Below are positions 1-8,624 of a DNA stretch of 53,890 nucleotides, in pieces; the stretch's first letter is position 1; each line of letters opens with the position of its first letter. The stretch spans positions 1 to 53,890 of the forward strand of contig JBGVRH010000003.1 in assembly GCA_045128275.1 (NCBI GenBank). Direction: 5' to 3'. This DNA comes from CAMEON01 sp045128275. Lineage in GTDB: Bacteria; Bacillota; Clostridia; Oscillospirales; CAG-272. A program made the translations under genes and the position numbers. The notes below the pieces were generated by a model. That model had not been told where the DNA came from. It ran no database searches and worked only from the letters and a program-made list of their open reading frames with translations.

Positions 1-172
1 TAAATCTTCTTGCGCTACCGCGCGCGCCGAGGCGCTCCAGGCCGCCCTCGGCACTGCCGGCCCCTCATCTTTTTGAAGGGCTTCGCCCTTCACCTTTTGG
101 TGAGGGGAACGGTGGGCTCCCCGTTAAACTGCAATTTGAAAATCACTCTATCATCGCTCACTCACTCATGAA
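1..172. other. gene-free stretch with nested palindrome
   Basis: I see no gene here. Around 62-108 there is a nested hairpin: CCCCTCA pairs with TGAGGGG, enclosing GAAGGG/CCCTTC. It is followed by AACGG/CCGTT and, at about 125-138, by TAAACTGCAATTTG, which is the terminal motif of the dispersed palindromic family found at 24167, 36381 and 47846. The stretch is probably a decayed member of that family. Confidence 0.45.
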
Positions 173-207
173 AAAGGCTCGCCCCGATTCGGGGCGAGCC
201 TTTCGTA
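173..207 (-). terminator. rho-independent terminator of rhaA
   Basis: A strong GC hairpin, AGGCTCGCCCC / GGGGCGAGCCT, is flanked by A and T runs and lies just past the rhaA stop codon. Confidence 0.85.
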
Positions 208-220
208 TGTTCGCGGGGTA

Positions 221-1480
221 TCAGCGGGTTGCCATGACGTCCTTCTCATAGGTCTTGATGGCCTTGAGAGCGTCCTGACCAATGGCGATGTCCTTCTTCA
301 TGAGCATGTACTCCCACACTGCGTTGACGGGGAGATTCTTGGCCTCGTCGATGAGCATGAGGCGGGAGGTGAAGTCGCCGGCCACCTCGGCGGGGTCGGT
401 GAGGTTGACGGGCTCCAGGAGGGAGGCCAGAACGGCCTTGGCGGCGGCGCGGAGGCCGATGGACCAGCAGGCCACGCGATTGATGGAGGCGTCAAAGAAG
501 TCCAGACCCATGGCCACGTCGCCGTAGAGGTTACCCATGCGCATTTCGTGCATGATGGTCATGAGGTGGTCGTCCTGAATGAGGACGTGGTCGGAGTCCC
601 AATGGATGCCGCGGGAGATGTGGAGCATGAGGTCGCGGACGAAGGGACGGTAGGCAGAGAGCTTGTCGGGGATGTTCTCGGTGGGGTTGAAGTGACCCGT
701 GTCGAGGGTGACACCGCAGTTATGGGTGGCGGCGTAGCCCAGATAGAACTCGTGAGAGCCTACCACGAAGGACTCGGTGCCGATACCGAAGACCTTACCC
801 TCCAGCACGTCGGCGGCGTACTGATGCTCCTCCTCGGTGTAGGGGGTGCCCAGGATCTTGTCCAGGGAGTCAATGAGCAGCTCGCGGTAGCGGTAGCGGT
901 TCACGGGGATATCCTTGAGACCGTCGGGGATCCAGATGTTGTTGAAGCACTTCTGACCCAGCTCCTTACCCATAGCCAGGGAGATCTCGCGGCTGTCGAT
1001 GCCCGCCTCGATCCAGTAGTCGCGGGTGGACTTATCCAGGCAGGCCAGAGAGAAGCCTTTGTTCATCATGGGGTGGGTGAAGAAGGAGGCGTTGTAGTCC
1101 AGACCGTAGCCGTTCTCCTTGGCGAAATCCACCCAGCCTCGGAAGTCCTCGATGGTCAGGTCGTTTCTGGGGTTTCTGCGCTCGGCGTACATGCTGTGGA
1201 GGTTGACCTTATGCTTGAAGGGAGACAGGGAGAAGGCCATCTGGATATCGGAGCGCAGCTCGTCACCCGTCTTGGCGGCGTAGGGGTAGCAGCCCGTGAC
1301 CAGGTTCTGGGACTCCACGTCACCCAGACCCTCCAGGCCGACCACGTCGTCGCCCTGCCAGCAGTGGAGGGACATGGAGATCTCGTCGAACTGCTCCAGC
1401 GCCTTGTCGGTGTTGACGCCGTACTCGGCGTACTCGTCACGGGCGTACTCATAGGCTTTGATGATCTTGTTCTGATTCAT
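221..1480 (-). CDS. rhaA: L-rhamnose isomerase
   Basis: The 419-aa protein matches L-rhamnose isomerase along its whole length, which is the usual family size. The enzyme interconverts L-rhamnose and L-rhamnulose in the cytoplasm with Mn/Zn. Family blocks visible include MSLHCWQGDDV near the N-terminus, the metal-site region LDTGHFNPTENIPDK and LHISRGIHWDSDHV in the second half. The start is set by AAAGGA ahead of the ATG. The gene is alone: no rhaB, rhaD or rhamnose transporter is adjacent, and it has its own promoter (1519-1547) and terminator, so it is monocistronic. The kinase and aldolase must lie elsewhere. Identification is by sequence recognition and is confident. Confidence 0.93.
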   Translation of the reverse strand: MNQNKIIKAYEYARDEYAEYGVNTDKALEQFDEISMSLHCWQGDDVVGLEGLGDVESQNLVTGCYPYAAKTGDELRSDIQMAFSLSPFKHKVNLHSMYAERRNPRNDLTIEDFRGWVDFAKENGYGLDYNASFFTHPMMNKGFSLACLDKSTRDYWIEAGIDSREISLAMGKELGQKCFNNIWIPDGLKDIPVNRYRYRELLIDSLDKILGTPYTEEEHQYAADVLEGKVFGIGTESFVVGSHEFYLGYAATHNCGVTLDTGHFNPTENIPDKLSAYRPFVRDLMLHISRGIHWDSDHVLIQDDHLMTIMHEMRMGNLYGDVAMGLDFFDASINRVACWSIGLRAAAKAVLASLLEPVNLTDPAEVAGDFTSRLMLIDEAKNLPVNAVWEYMLMKKDIAIGQDALKAIKTYEKDVMATR

Positions 1481-1518
1481 GGTGGGATTCCTTTCTTGGG
1501 TGGTTTTTTGTTGCTTTT

Positions 1519-1547
1519 ATTATAGCATGGATGGGGGGAATTTTCAA
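1519..1547 (-). promoter_or_regulatory. rhaA promoter
   Basis: TTGAAA and TATAAT are separated by 17 bp, with TGC directly before the -10, on the minus strand ahead of rhaA. Confidence 0.8.
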
Positions 1548-1617
1548 TAGGTTTTTGGGAAAAAGTGGGGAGGATACAGTTATTTTTCGATCATACACCA
1601 ACGCAAACAACCGTTGC

Positions 1618-1646
1618 TTGACATTTTGGGGATCATGGGATACAAT
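1618..1646 (+). promoter_or_regulatory. promoter of the XRE regulator
   Basis: TTGACA - 17 bp - TACAAT, about 39 bp upstream of the ATG at 1685. Confidence 0.85.
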
Positions 1647-1684
1647 ATATGCAGAACTCATAACACCCGTAAGGAGGAACCGAT

Positions 1685-2329
1685 ATGTTCAACACACAGA
1701 CCTTTGGCTTGAAGCTGGCTCAGCTTCGCAAGAACGCCGATATGACCCAATCCGACCTTGGAGAACGGCTGAACGTCACACGGCAGGCAGTATCCAAGTA
1801 TGAGACGGGGGACTCCTTCCCCGACGTGACCATACTGGTGACCATGGCTGAGCTGTTCGGCGTATCGGTGGACGAGCTGATCGGTGCCGGTTCCCCCACG
1901 GCAGGTGAGGCAGCCATTCTCCGCAGTCTGGCACAGGGGCAGGAGCCTGTGGGTAAAGCGGCCCTCGAGGACGTGGCGGCATTGGCTCCTTTGCTGAAGC
2001 CCAGCGCGGTAGAGCGGCTGACGGTAAATCTGGCGGTGCAGGGGATCAACGTGTCCCGCCTGATGGATATCGCGGTGTACCTCTCTGACGAAGGGACACA
2101 GCGGCTGCTGGCCGAGACCGATTGCGCGGGGATCACGCCCGAGATGCTGGAGCATCTGCTCCCCTTCATGGACTACGATTCACGGTGTCGTATTCTGGAT
2201 AAGATCTTGAACGGGGAGATGGATTGGCATTTAATCAAGCCTCTATGCGTGGATCGGAGTCTGGTGGAAGCGGCGGTGATCGAAGGAGTGTTGCCTGACG
2301 AGGCGTTGGGGATCAGGGGGGTGCCGTGA
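1685..2329 (+). CDS. XRE-family transcriptional regulator
   Basis: This is a 214-aa protein. Residues about 6-60 form a Cro/C1-type helix-turn-helix: AQLRKNADMTQSDLGERL, then the recognition segment NVTRQAVSKYETG, then a PDV.IL..MAELFGVSVDELIG helix typical of the family. The remaining 150 residues are helical and hydrophobic with no domain I recognise; they may sense a ligand or mediate oligomerisation. AAGGAGG lies 6-7 nt before the ATG. The gene is divergent from rhaA, separated by about 200 bp that holds both promoters, so control of rhaA or autoregulation is possible but unproven. Confidence 0.85.
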   Translation: MFNTQTFGLKLAQLRKNADMTQSDLGERLNVTRQAVSKYETGDSFPDVTILVTMAELFGVSVDELIGAGSPTAGEAAILRSLAQGQEPVGKAALEDVAALAPLLKPSAVERLTVNLAVQGINVSRLMDIAVYLSDEGTQRLLAETDCAGITPEMLEHLLPFMDYDSRCRILDKILNGEMDWHLIKPLCVDRSLVEAAVIEGVLPDEALGIRGVP

Positions 2330-2337
2330 TGGGGGGA

Positions 2338-2380
2338 ACTGCAGTTTATCGGTCTGAAGCCCGATAAACTCAAATTTGAA
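2338..2380. repeat. short palindromic repeat (TTTATCGG family)
   Basis: GTTTATCGG and CCGATAAAC surround a short loop, flanked by ACTGCA on the left and TCAAATTTG on the right. The same terminal motifs bound the elements at 24167-24383, 36381-36420, 36541-36583 and 47846-48051. It begins 8 bp after the stop codon of the XRE gene. Confidence 0.75.
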
Positions 2381-2395
2381 ATCCAGATTCCCTAA

Positions 2396-2438
2396 AAAAA
2401 GAAAGAACCGCTCCCACACGGAAGCGGCTCTTTTTGTT
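2396..2438. terminator. bidirectional terminator between XRE gene and trpS
   Basis: AGAACCGCT and AGCGGCTCT form the stem, with A-rich sequence on the left and TTTTTG on the right, so it can stop both converging transcripts. Confidence 0.75.
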
Positions 2439-2452
2439 GGTCAAATATACTC

Positions 2453-3454
2453 TTATCGGATCTGCACGAAGCCCAGCTTCTTCTGCACCTTGGACAGAGT
2501 TCTGCGAGCCACGTAGGATGCCTCCTCGGCGCCCTTCTTCATCTGGGCCTCCAGCTGGGCCTTGTCCGACATGAAGCACTTGAACTTCTCCTGGACGGGT
2601 GCCAGCGCGTCGGCGCAGACCTCGCCCACGGCCATCTTGAAGTCGCCGTAGCCCTTGCCCTCGAACTCGCGCTCGATGTCCTCAATAGTCTTGCCCGTGA
2701 AGACGGAGTAGATGGTCATGAGGTTGTTGATGCCGTCCTTGCCCTCGGCGTACTTCACGCAGGTGTCGGAGTCGGTGACGGCGCGCTTGAACTTGCGGAT
2801 GATGGTGTCGCGGTCGTCCAGGATGTAGACCACGGCGTTGGTGTTCTCATCCGACTTGCTCATCTTCTTGGTGGGGTCGGCCAGGGACATGATCTTGGCG
2901 CCGCTCTTGGCCATGATGGGCTCGGGGATGGTGAAGGTGTCGGGGTAGAGCTGGTTGAAGCGGGTGGCGATATCGCGGCACAGCTCCACGTGCTGCTTCT
3001 GGTCGATGCCCACGGGCACCACGTCGGTCTGGTAGAGCAGGATATCGGCGGCCATCAGGACGGGGTAGGTGAAGAGGCCTGCGTTGATGTTGTCGGCGTG
3101 CTTCTGGGATTTATCCTTGAACTGGGTCATGCGGGACAGCTCGCCGAAGCCCGTGAAGCAGTTGAGGAGCCATGCCAGCTCGGCGTGCTCCTTGACGTGG
3201 GACTGGACGTAGAGGGTATTCTTCTCGGGATCCAGACCGCAGGCCATGTAGAGGGCGAGGGTCTCGTAGGTGCGGCGGCGGAGGTCGGCGGGCACCTGAC
3301 GGACGGTGATGGCGTGCTCGTCCACCACGCAGTAGAAGCACTTATACTTCTCGGTGTAGGCGGAGAAATTCTTCAGGGCGCCAAGGTAGTTGCCGATGGT
3401 CAGGTTTCCGCTGGGCTGGACGCCGGAGAAGGAAACGGGGGTGTTCTGGAACAT
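2453..3454 (-). CDS. trpS: tryptophanyl-tRNA synthetase
   Basis: TrpS charges tRNA-Trp with tryptophan using ATP. The 333-aa length is normal for the bacterial enzyme. The class I signatures are present: the HIGH variant within PSGNLTIGNY (TIGN about residues 19-22) and KMSKS at 197-201. The body VPVGIDQKQHVELCRDIATRFN is typical. A GTGAGG ribosome site precedes the ATG. It is the last gene of a transcription unit that starts at a Trp-specific T-box leader (4790-5062), but the A+T-rich gene at 3485-4768 lies between leader and trpS. T-box control of trpS is therefore expected to extend to that gene. Confidence 0.95.
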   Translation of the reverse strand: MFQNTPVSFSGVQPSGNLTIGNYLGALKNFSAYTEKYKCFYCVVDEHAITVRQVPADLRRRTYETLALYMACGLDPEKNTLYVQSHVKEHAELAWLLNCFTGFGELSRMTQFKDKSQKHADNINAGLFTYPVLMAADILLYQTDVVPVGIDQKQHVELCRDIATRFNQLYPDTFTIPEPIMAKSGAKIMSLADPTKKMSKSDENTNAVVYILDDRDTIIRKFKRAVTDSDTCVKYAEGKDGINNLMTIYSVFTGKTIEDIEREFEGKGYGDFKMAVGEVCADALAPVQEKFKCFMSDKAQLEAQMKKGAEEASYVARRTLSKVQKKLGFVQIR

Positions 3455-3484
3455 GGGGTTATCCTCACTTTCGATGTAATTCTA

Positions 3485-4768
3485 CTATTGTGTTTTTACC
3501 CTTTTCAGCCATAGTGGAATTAAGGGTATTGCATCATAAACTGTATCTATTGATTGCCATTCTTTTTCATCACCACGGAAAACAAGAATCTTGTATTTAT
3601 CACCTGTTAATTTAATTCTACCAAGTTCAAATATAAACGAATACACCATCGTTCCATCTTTCAAAATTCTGATTGATAAATCATCATAACTTATATTCGT
3701 ATAATTCTCAATCGCTTCGCACAGAACTCGATAAAATATTTCCTCGTTTTGATTGAAATCAAATGAGTGATGATGAAATGTATGGGTTTGAATATTTTCT
3801 TTACTCCATTTATCTTTTTTAAACTGTGCAATTGTTTCATCAATACAAAGTCTACAACCCACACAAAATAGGGGGATTTGTGTGAAATCAGGAATTTGTA
3901 ATACACAATTAAAATTTATACCCGTATATATTGCAATGCTTTCTTTCGGGAAATCCATTGCATCCGCAACCAAAATTTTAGGGTCTATGCTATCTGTGCC
4001 AAAATAATCCATCATTTTTTCATGAAGAACTGAAATATATTTTTCTGTTCGACGCGGCGAAACATTTAACGAAACATCAAAGCAGTTTCTATATTTCCAT
4101 AAATCTTCATATGTGAACATTCTTCCACATTCACTACAGAAAAGAATATATAAATTAAGAGGCAATCCGTCGATTCTTCCACAAAACTTGGACAAGTCCC
4201 CAATTAAATACTCTTTTCTCTTATCAAAACAATAACCCACCATTGCAATTAATGAGTAACGCTGAAAAGACTTATTATTATATATTTGTCTTAATCGAAG
4301 CAAAACATTAAAGGCTTGAATGTCATTACTCCCTTCCTCTAAATGTTTTTCTAAAATGTAGAAGAGACAAAAAACATAGCCTATGTCATATTTCTCCCAT
4401 CCATTTTCACAAAACGGATCAGAGAGAAATTCAAAAAACAAATACCTTTGTTGAGGAGTAAGATGGTCATAGCAAGGGAAATAATCAGGGTTAGCAACAT
4501 ATTCCCCTTCATATGGTTTTTCAATTTTATGATACAAATTTATGACATAAAAATCATCCGAATAATATTCAGCATCAACAATATTTAGTAACGGACGAAT
4601 TTCCTCGTGAATCGCAACGACAAATTTCTGTTTATCATTTGATGTTGAAACATTATTTCGACTTTCCAATTCATCATAATCATAATTAATTAATTCATCT
4701 AATTCATCATAGAAAGAATTCTTTTTGCCTTGAATCACTTCTAAAACTTTTCGGAATTTCAAAAGCAA
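3485..4768 (-). CDS. TerB_N-domain-like protein inserted between T-box and trpS
   Basis: This protein of about 427 aa is not closely recognisable overall. Residues about 95-155 fit the tellurite-resistance TerB N-terminal domain: YFPCYDHLTPQQRYLFFEFL, then DIGYVFCLFYILEKHL, matching the family's Y-W-P-x-Y-x-x-L-x-P-x-Q-R and GYVF-x-FY-x-LE pattern. Further on are C-x2-C (FCSECGRMF) and C-x2-C-x2-C (CVGCRLC), possible metal knuckles. No signal peptide or membrane segment is seen. The start is a TTG: AAGGAGG sits about 8 nt before TTG at 4768; an upstream in-frame TTG at 4774 is too close to it. The gene is much richer in A+T than its neighbours, suggesting acquisition. It lies directly behind the T-box terminator, 30 bp upstream of trpS. 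Confidence 0.6.
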   Translation of the reverse strand: MLLKFRKVLEVIQGKKNSFYDELDELINYDYDELESRNNVSTSNDKQKFVVAIHEEIRPLLNIVDAEYYSDDFYVINLYHKIEKPYEGEYVANPDYFPCYDHLTPQQRYLFFEFLSDPFCENGWEKYDIGYVFCLFYILEKHLEEGSNDIQAFNVLLRLRQIYNNKSFQRYSLIAMVGYCFDKRKEYLIGDLSKFCGRIDGLPLNLYILFCSECGRMFTYEDLWKYRNCFDVSLNVSPRRTEKYISVLHEKMMDYFGTDSIDPKILVADAMDFPKESIAIYTGINFNCVLQIPDFTQIPLFCVGCRLCIDETIAQFKKDKWSKENIQTHTFHHHSFDFNQNEEIFYRVLCEAIENYTNISYDDLSIRILKDGTMVYSFIFELGRIKLTGDKYKILVFRGDEKEWQSIDTVYDAIPLIPLWLKRVKTQ

Positions 4769-4789
4769 ACACAATCCCTCCTTTGGAAA

Positions 4790-5062
4790 TTAAAATCCCC
4801 GACAGAGATTTATTTCTCTGTCGGGGACGAATTTTTGTCAAAATCCGCGGTACCACCCACGATTGAGGGATGCTTCACCTGTTCGGTGCTTCCCTCCGCT
4901 TGCGCCTAACGGTGCGCCGCCGTCAGATACTACCCCGAACACGCGGTTCGGCTCGGTCTGCCCTCGGAAGTCCATTCGCGCAGGCTCCGTCCCGCCTTCA
5001 CAGCATCGGCGGGTCTCTGGAACGGAGGGGGTGCGGTACTCTTCTTCGTCATTGGTTTATGA
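4790..5062 (-). promoter_or_regulatory. T-box riboswitch, tryptophan-specific
   Basis: Reading the minus strand: AATGACGAAGAAGAGTA opens Stem I, followed by CCAGAGA and GCTGTGAAGGCGGG (apical loop elements). The specifier loop contains GAATGGAC, giving TGG (4974-4972), the Trp codon. The T-box proper, GGTGGTACCGCGG, is at 4857-4845. The terminator follows at 4826-4797: CCCCGACAGAGA / TCTCTGTCGGGG, then ATTTTAA. Uncharged tRNA-Trp should bind and favour the antiterminator. The first gene downstream is the TerB_N-like gene, not trpS. Confidence 0.92.
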
Positions 5063-5068
5063 TGCTAT

Positions 5069-5097
5069 ATCATAGCATATTTTTCGTGGTTTGTCAA
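5069..5097 (-). promoter_or_regulatory. promoter of the T-box/trpS unit
   Basis: TTGACA - 17 bp - TATGAT, with TGC just before the -10, directly upstream of the T-box leader. Confidence 0.88.
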
Positions 5098-5149
5098 GGG
5101 GTTTTGAGATTTTTCACGGGGAACTCACCGTAATTTCCCATCGTTTGGA

Positions 5150-6121
5150 TCATTTCCGTCTCGCGGCCTCGTCCATGTATTCCTCGGGGATCTCGGGGGT
5201 CTCGAAGACGGCCTTGCGGGCGGCCTCCTTCAGGATAGGCTCGATGTTGGAGCCGACACCGCCTTCATAGTCCACCGTGGTGGGGTCGATGCCCGTGATG
5301 CGGGCGAAGAGGGTCAGGGCGGCCAGATAGCTTCCCGCGGCGTTGGGGTGGCTCAAATCGGTGTCGAAGAGGTTGACCCTCTTTTCGTTCTGGACGATAT
5401 CCCAGAAGGCCAGGCCCACATGGGCGACGGGTATGTCATGGGTCTGCCCCATGTGCTCGTAGGAGGCGGCCAGCTTCCAGGTCATGGTTTCGGCGGTAAG
5501 GCCTGTGGCGGTGAGGTCGCCGCTTCCCTGCTTGCGCCCCCAGGTGGCGTAGAGGACGGGGATTCCGCCGCTCTCGCGGATCTTTTTGTTCAGTCGGCGG
5601 ACACCGCCGTAAAAGGAGCCTGCGTTCACGGCGGGGGTCATGCTCTGCTCCTGGAGGATCACGAAGTCGAAATCCTGATGGGTCAGAGCCATGTCTACCT
5701 GCTTGCCCAGCTCGTCCTGGGAGTTGGCGGAGCCGCTCAGAGTCCAGCCGCCCTTGGTGAGGGACAGGATCTTCACGCTGTAGCCCGCTGCCTCCATGAT
5801 CTCCCCGAAGTAGCGGGAGGACATATTGTTGCAGTAGGTGTAGCTGTTGCCCACGAAGAGAATCTTGTAGGTTTTACTCTTGTCCAGCTCGGTGGTGCCA
5901 AGGGGCGGCTCGGTCTCCGGCTCGGTCTCGGGAGCTGTAGTCTCGGGATCGGTGGCGGGATCCGTCACAGGATTGGTCGCGGGGGGAACGGTAGGCTCGG
6001 CGGTGGCTTCGGGAGCCGTGGTGTCGGGCCTTGTGTCGGCAGGGGTCTGTCCTGAGTCGCAGGCTGCGGTGGGGAGGAGCAGGGTGACTAAAAGGAGGAG
6101 AGCGAGGAGTCTTTTCTTCAT
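5150..6121 (-). CDS. SGNH/GDSL-type hydrolase lipoprotein (DUF4886-like)
   Basis: This is a 323-aa lipoprotein. A signal peptide (MKKRLLALLLL...) ends in the lipobox LPTAAC, followed by a Thr/Pro/Glu-rich linker to about residue 80. The catalytic domain begins ILFVGNSYTYCNNM, a variant of the GDSL block with the nucleophilic serine in GNSYT, and ends with DLSHPNAAGSYLAA, the Asp-x2-His block. It is probably a surface esterase or deacetylase acting on glycans; the substrate is unknown. The ATG at 6121 was chosen because AAAGGA precedes it and the signal peptide begins there; the longer reading frame adds 15 unlikely residues. It is the last gene of the leftward run from 13173. Confidence 0.8.
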   Translation of the reverse strand: MKKRLLALLLLVTLLLPTAACDSGQTPADTRPDTTAPEATAEPTVPPATNPVTDPATDPETTAPETEPETEPPLGTTELDKSKTYKILFVGNSYTYCNNMSSRYFGEIMEAAGYSVKILSLTKGGWTLSGSANSQDELGKQVDMALTHQDFDFVILQEQSMTPAVNAGSFYGGVRRLNKKIRESGGIPVLYATWGRKQGSGDLTATGLTAETMTWKLAASYEHMGQTHDIPVAHVGLAFWDIVQNEKRVNLFDTDLSHPNAAGSYLAALTLFARITGIDPTTVDYEGGVGSNIEPILKEAARKAVFETPEIPEEYMDEAARRK

Positions 6122-6162
6122 GGTTGGGGTCCTTTCATGGACGGTGAGTTTTGGGAAGGGTG

Positions 6163-7128
6163 TCAAGGGGTCCCGGGCTGATCGGGCCCCTTGACCATGG
6201 GGGCAAGCAGCTCCCGATCATCTGTTATGCGGTACAGGGTGTACTCTCTTCCGAAGTAATCATCCAAATGGTATTTTTGCAGGTACAGCACCCGCTCTGT
6301 CTCGATATCGATGGTAACGATATACAGGTCCTCTCCCGCGTAATCCTCGATGTCATCTTGAAAATGCATATTTTCGGTTGCCATCACCGCATACAGACGG
6401 TCTCCCATCAGGCGGAAGCCCATACAGTACAGCCCCTTCAAATAGGCGCCCACGGTCTCATGTTCTTCCAGAAACTCCCCAAGTCGGGTCTCGCCATCCA
6501 TTTCTTTTGGCGGCATGGGGGGTAATTCGTCCCGGCTCTCGTAGGGCTTGGCTTCGTGGGTGGTGAGGTCGTAATACCCTTTCTCAAAGTAGTATATAGA
6601 ACCGATGCGCCCTGTGTAGTCAGTGCTGTATTTCGATTGGAAGCCGGTGACATCCGTGAGGTACAGCTCATTTCCGCACTTCTCGGCCAGCAGGAACTGC
6701 CCCGCATAGGTGGTGGGCTGACCGTTATGGGACGCTCTGCTATCTACATGGAAATGGTACAGTGTTGTATCCTCATAGCGGAGGTAACGACGAAATCCTA
6801 CCCAGGATATATCCGCGCTGTACTCTTCATCGGTCATGCCGAGAAAATCCTGCACAGTAGGCTCGGAGTTCGGGATATCCTCATAGATCCCGTCGGAGCT
6901 GATGACAGCGGTGGTCTCATATTTTGAGGTCTCCAGCATTTTCCCCTGTGTGGGCGCCTTCAGTTCGCTGTACCAGACCAGCCAATCGGGCATTGCCTCC
7001 TCGTTGATGATGATCTCGGAGGTATAAGTGATCTCCTTGGGCTTTCTGTGGATGAAGCCACAACCGTTGAAGCACAGAACGGAAAGCAGGCAGGCGGTCA
7101 GCAGGAGCAGGCAGACGGTTCTTTTCAT
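6163..7128 (-). CDS. lipoprotein of unknown function
   Basis: This is a 321-aa protein with a signal peptide and lipobox (LLSVLCFNGC), so it should be anchored outside the membrane. The mature part is rich in acidic and aromatic residues with alternating strands (YYFEKGYYDLTTHE, LYAVMATENMHF, LYIVTIDIETERVLYLQKY), suggesting a beta-rich fold. I do not recognise the family. The start at 7128 follows AAGGAGG with good spacing. It lies 31 bp after the upstream glycosidase-like gene and 41 bp before the SGNH lipoprotein, consistent with one transcript. Confidence 0.75.
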   Translation of the reverse strand: MKRTVCLLLLTACLLSVLCFNGCGFIHRKPKEITYTSEIIINEEAMPDWLVWYSELKAPTQGKMLETSKYETTAVISSDGIYEDIPNSEPTVQDFLGMTDEEYSADISWVGFRRYLRYEDTTLYHFHVDSRASHNGQPTTYAGQFLLAEKCGNELYLTDVTGFQSKYSTDYTGRIGSIYYFEKGYYDLTTHEAKPYESRDELPPMPPKEMDGETRLGEFLEEHETVGAYLKGLYCMGFRLMGDRLYAVMATENMHFQDDIEDYAGEDLYIVTIDIETERVLYLQKYHLDDYFGREYTLYRITDDRELLAPMVKGPDQPGTP

Positions 7129-7159
7129 GGGGGATACCTCCTTCATAGGTAATTTTCTA

Positions 7160-8602
7160 TCAGATCCCCTTCACAGTCGCCCCGCACAGGGTATAGAACT
7201 TCCCGTCGGACACGCTCTCCTTGATGGCGAGCTTAACGGGTGTCTCCCCCTCAAACATACCCACGGCCACCTCGTAGGTGCCTGCGGGGATATGGCGGAG
7301 GTCAAGCCGGAGCTTCAGAGTCTGCTTCACACCGGGCATCCACTTGCGGTTGTCACATTCCACGGGGATGACGTAGTCCTTCCCCGCCGTGCTGCGGAGG
7401 CGGAAGACGAGATCGTACTTATGGTAGGCCTTGGCCCAGCCGCGATTCTCCACGTCCAGAGTGATCATATTGTGGGCGGTGGGGGTGAGGGTGGGGAGGG
7501 TCATGCCGGTCACGAAGTACCAGTAGCCCAGGCGGTTGGCGCAGTATTCGGTGAGGTAATACTCGTTGTTCAGCCACACGCGGGGGTAGCCATGGAAGCC
7601 CGCGAAGGTGGCGTGACAGCGCTTGAAGGCCTCGATGGCGGTGAGTCCGTCGCGGAAGTGATCGTTGTGGGCATGGACGAAGCCGTAATGCTCCATCTCG
7701 ATGGCGGTGGGAGCGTTCTTCCAGAGCCTATCGAATGCCCAGGGGGCGCGGAGAGTATCGTAATCGTTGACTTGGGTGTAGTAGTTACAGCACACCGAAT
7801 CGTCCTGCACGCCGAATCCCCGCTCGTAGGCGTAGTCCAGGATCTTCTGCACCTCGGCCTGCCCGTGGGCGATGCGGCAGGAGATGTGGTCGTCATTGCA
7901 CAGCACCCAGGTATCGGGGAAATACTTGGCGTGGAGGTCGAAGTGCTTCTTGACCACGGGAGGCGGGATGATCTCCCCCGTACCGCAGGCGGTGTGACCC
8001 TCGCCCCATGTGCCCATGGTGCCTACGTCGATGCACTCAATGAGGGGGTGTCCGTTGAATTTCTCACCGAGAGTATAGAGAAGTCTCTCCACGTGGTGGA
8101 GGAAGATGGGATCGCCGTAGTCGGGCTGGATGCGGCCGCCGGGGAGGCGGTAGCCCTTTGCCCCCTGCTCGTAGACGTAGGCGGGGGTAGCGTGATTGAG
8201 GTTGGGATCGTTCTCATAGGAGCAGACGCGGAGGGAGAACTTGTAGCCTCTGGGTGCCCAGAGATCCATGATCTGATCCAAGTAGGAGAAATCGTATACG
8301 CCCTCGGCCTTCTCTACGTCGCCCCAGTCGAAGCGGAGGTAGAGGTGGTTGAGGCCGGGGAAATCAAGAAGAGCGTCATTCGGATCGTGTGCCTCGCGGT
8401 AATTGCCGCGGCCGTAGCCGTTGTCGATGTAGTGCCAGAACCAGCCCTTGTGGGGGTTCTTTAGGGGGGTCTTATCGTCCATCAGGGGACGAAGATCCAG
8501 AAAGTCCTTGCGGGTGGCGAGTTGATCGAACATCCCGCACAGGGTCTGGGAGCCGTCGGGGGTGGGGGCGGGCATGAGGTTGGGATATTTCTTGTTTTCC
8601 AT
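7160..8602 (-). CDS. glycoside-hydrolase-like protein with DUF4832-type C-terminus (copy 2)
   Basis: This is a 480-aa cytoplasmic protein (no signal peptide). The N-terminal two thirds resemble a GH-A type TIM barrel: NPHKGWFWHYIDNGYGR, then NHLYLRFDWGDVEKAEGVYDF and CIDVGTMGTWGEGH; the glutamate in TWGEGH is a candidate catalytic residue. The last about 130 residues form a beta domain (ITLDVENRGWAKAYHKYDLVFRL) resembling DUF4832. It is a close paralogue of the adjacent gene at 8625-10064. A second ATG at 8602 is better placed from AAAGGAG than the ATG at 8608. The sugar substrate is unknown; intracellular processing of imported oligosaccharides is an inference. Confidence 0.65.
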   Translation of the reverse strand: MENKKYPNLMPAPTPDGSQTLCGMFDQLATRKDFLDLRPLMDDKTPLKNPHKGWFWHYIDNGYGRGNYREAHDPNDALLDFPGLNHLYLRFDWGDVEKAEGVYDFSYLDQIMDLWAPRGYKFSLRVCSYENDPNLNHATPAYVYEQGAKGYRLPGGRIQPDYGDPIFLHHVERLLYTLGEKFNGHPLIECIDVGTMGTWGEGHTACGTGEIIPPPVVKKHFDLHAKYFPDTWVLCNDDHISCRIAHGQAEVQKILDYAYERGFGVQDDSVCCNYYTQVNDYDTLRAPWAFDRLWKNAPTAIEMEHYGFVHAHNDHFRDGLTAIEAFKRCHATFAGFHGYPRVWLNNEYYLTEYCANRLGYWYFVTGMTLPTLTPTAHNMITLDVENRGWAKAYHKYDLVFRLRSTAGKDYVIPVECDNRKWMPGVKQTLKLRLDLRHIPAGTYEVAVGMFEGETPVKLAIKESVSDGKFYTLCGATVKGI

Positions 8603-8624
8603 GTTCATACGCTCCTTTCCTCAA

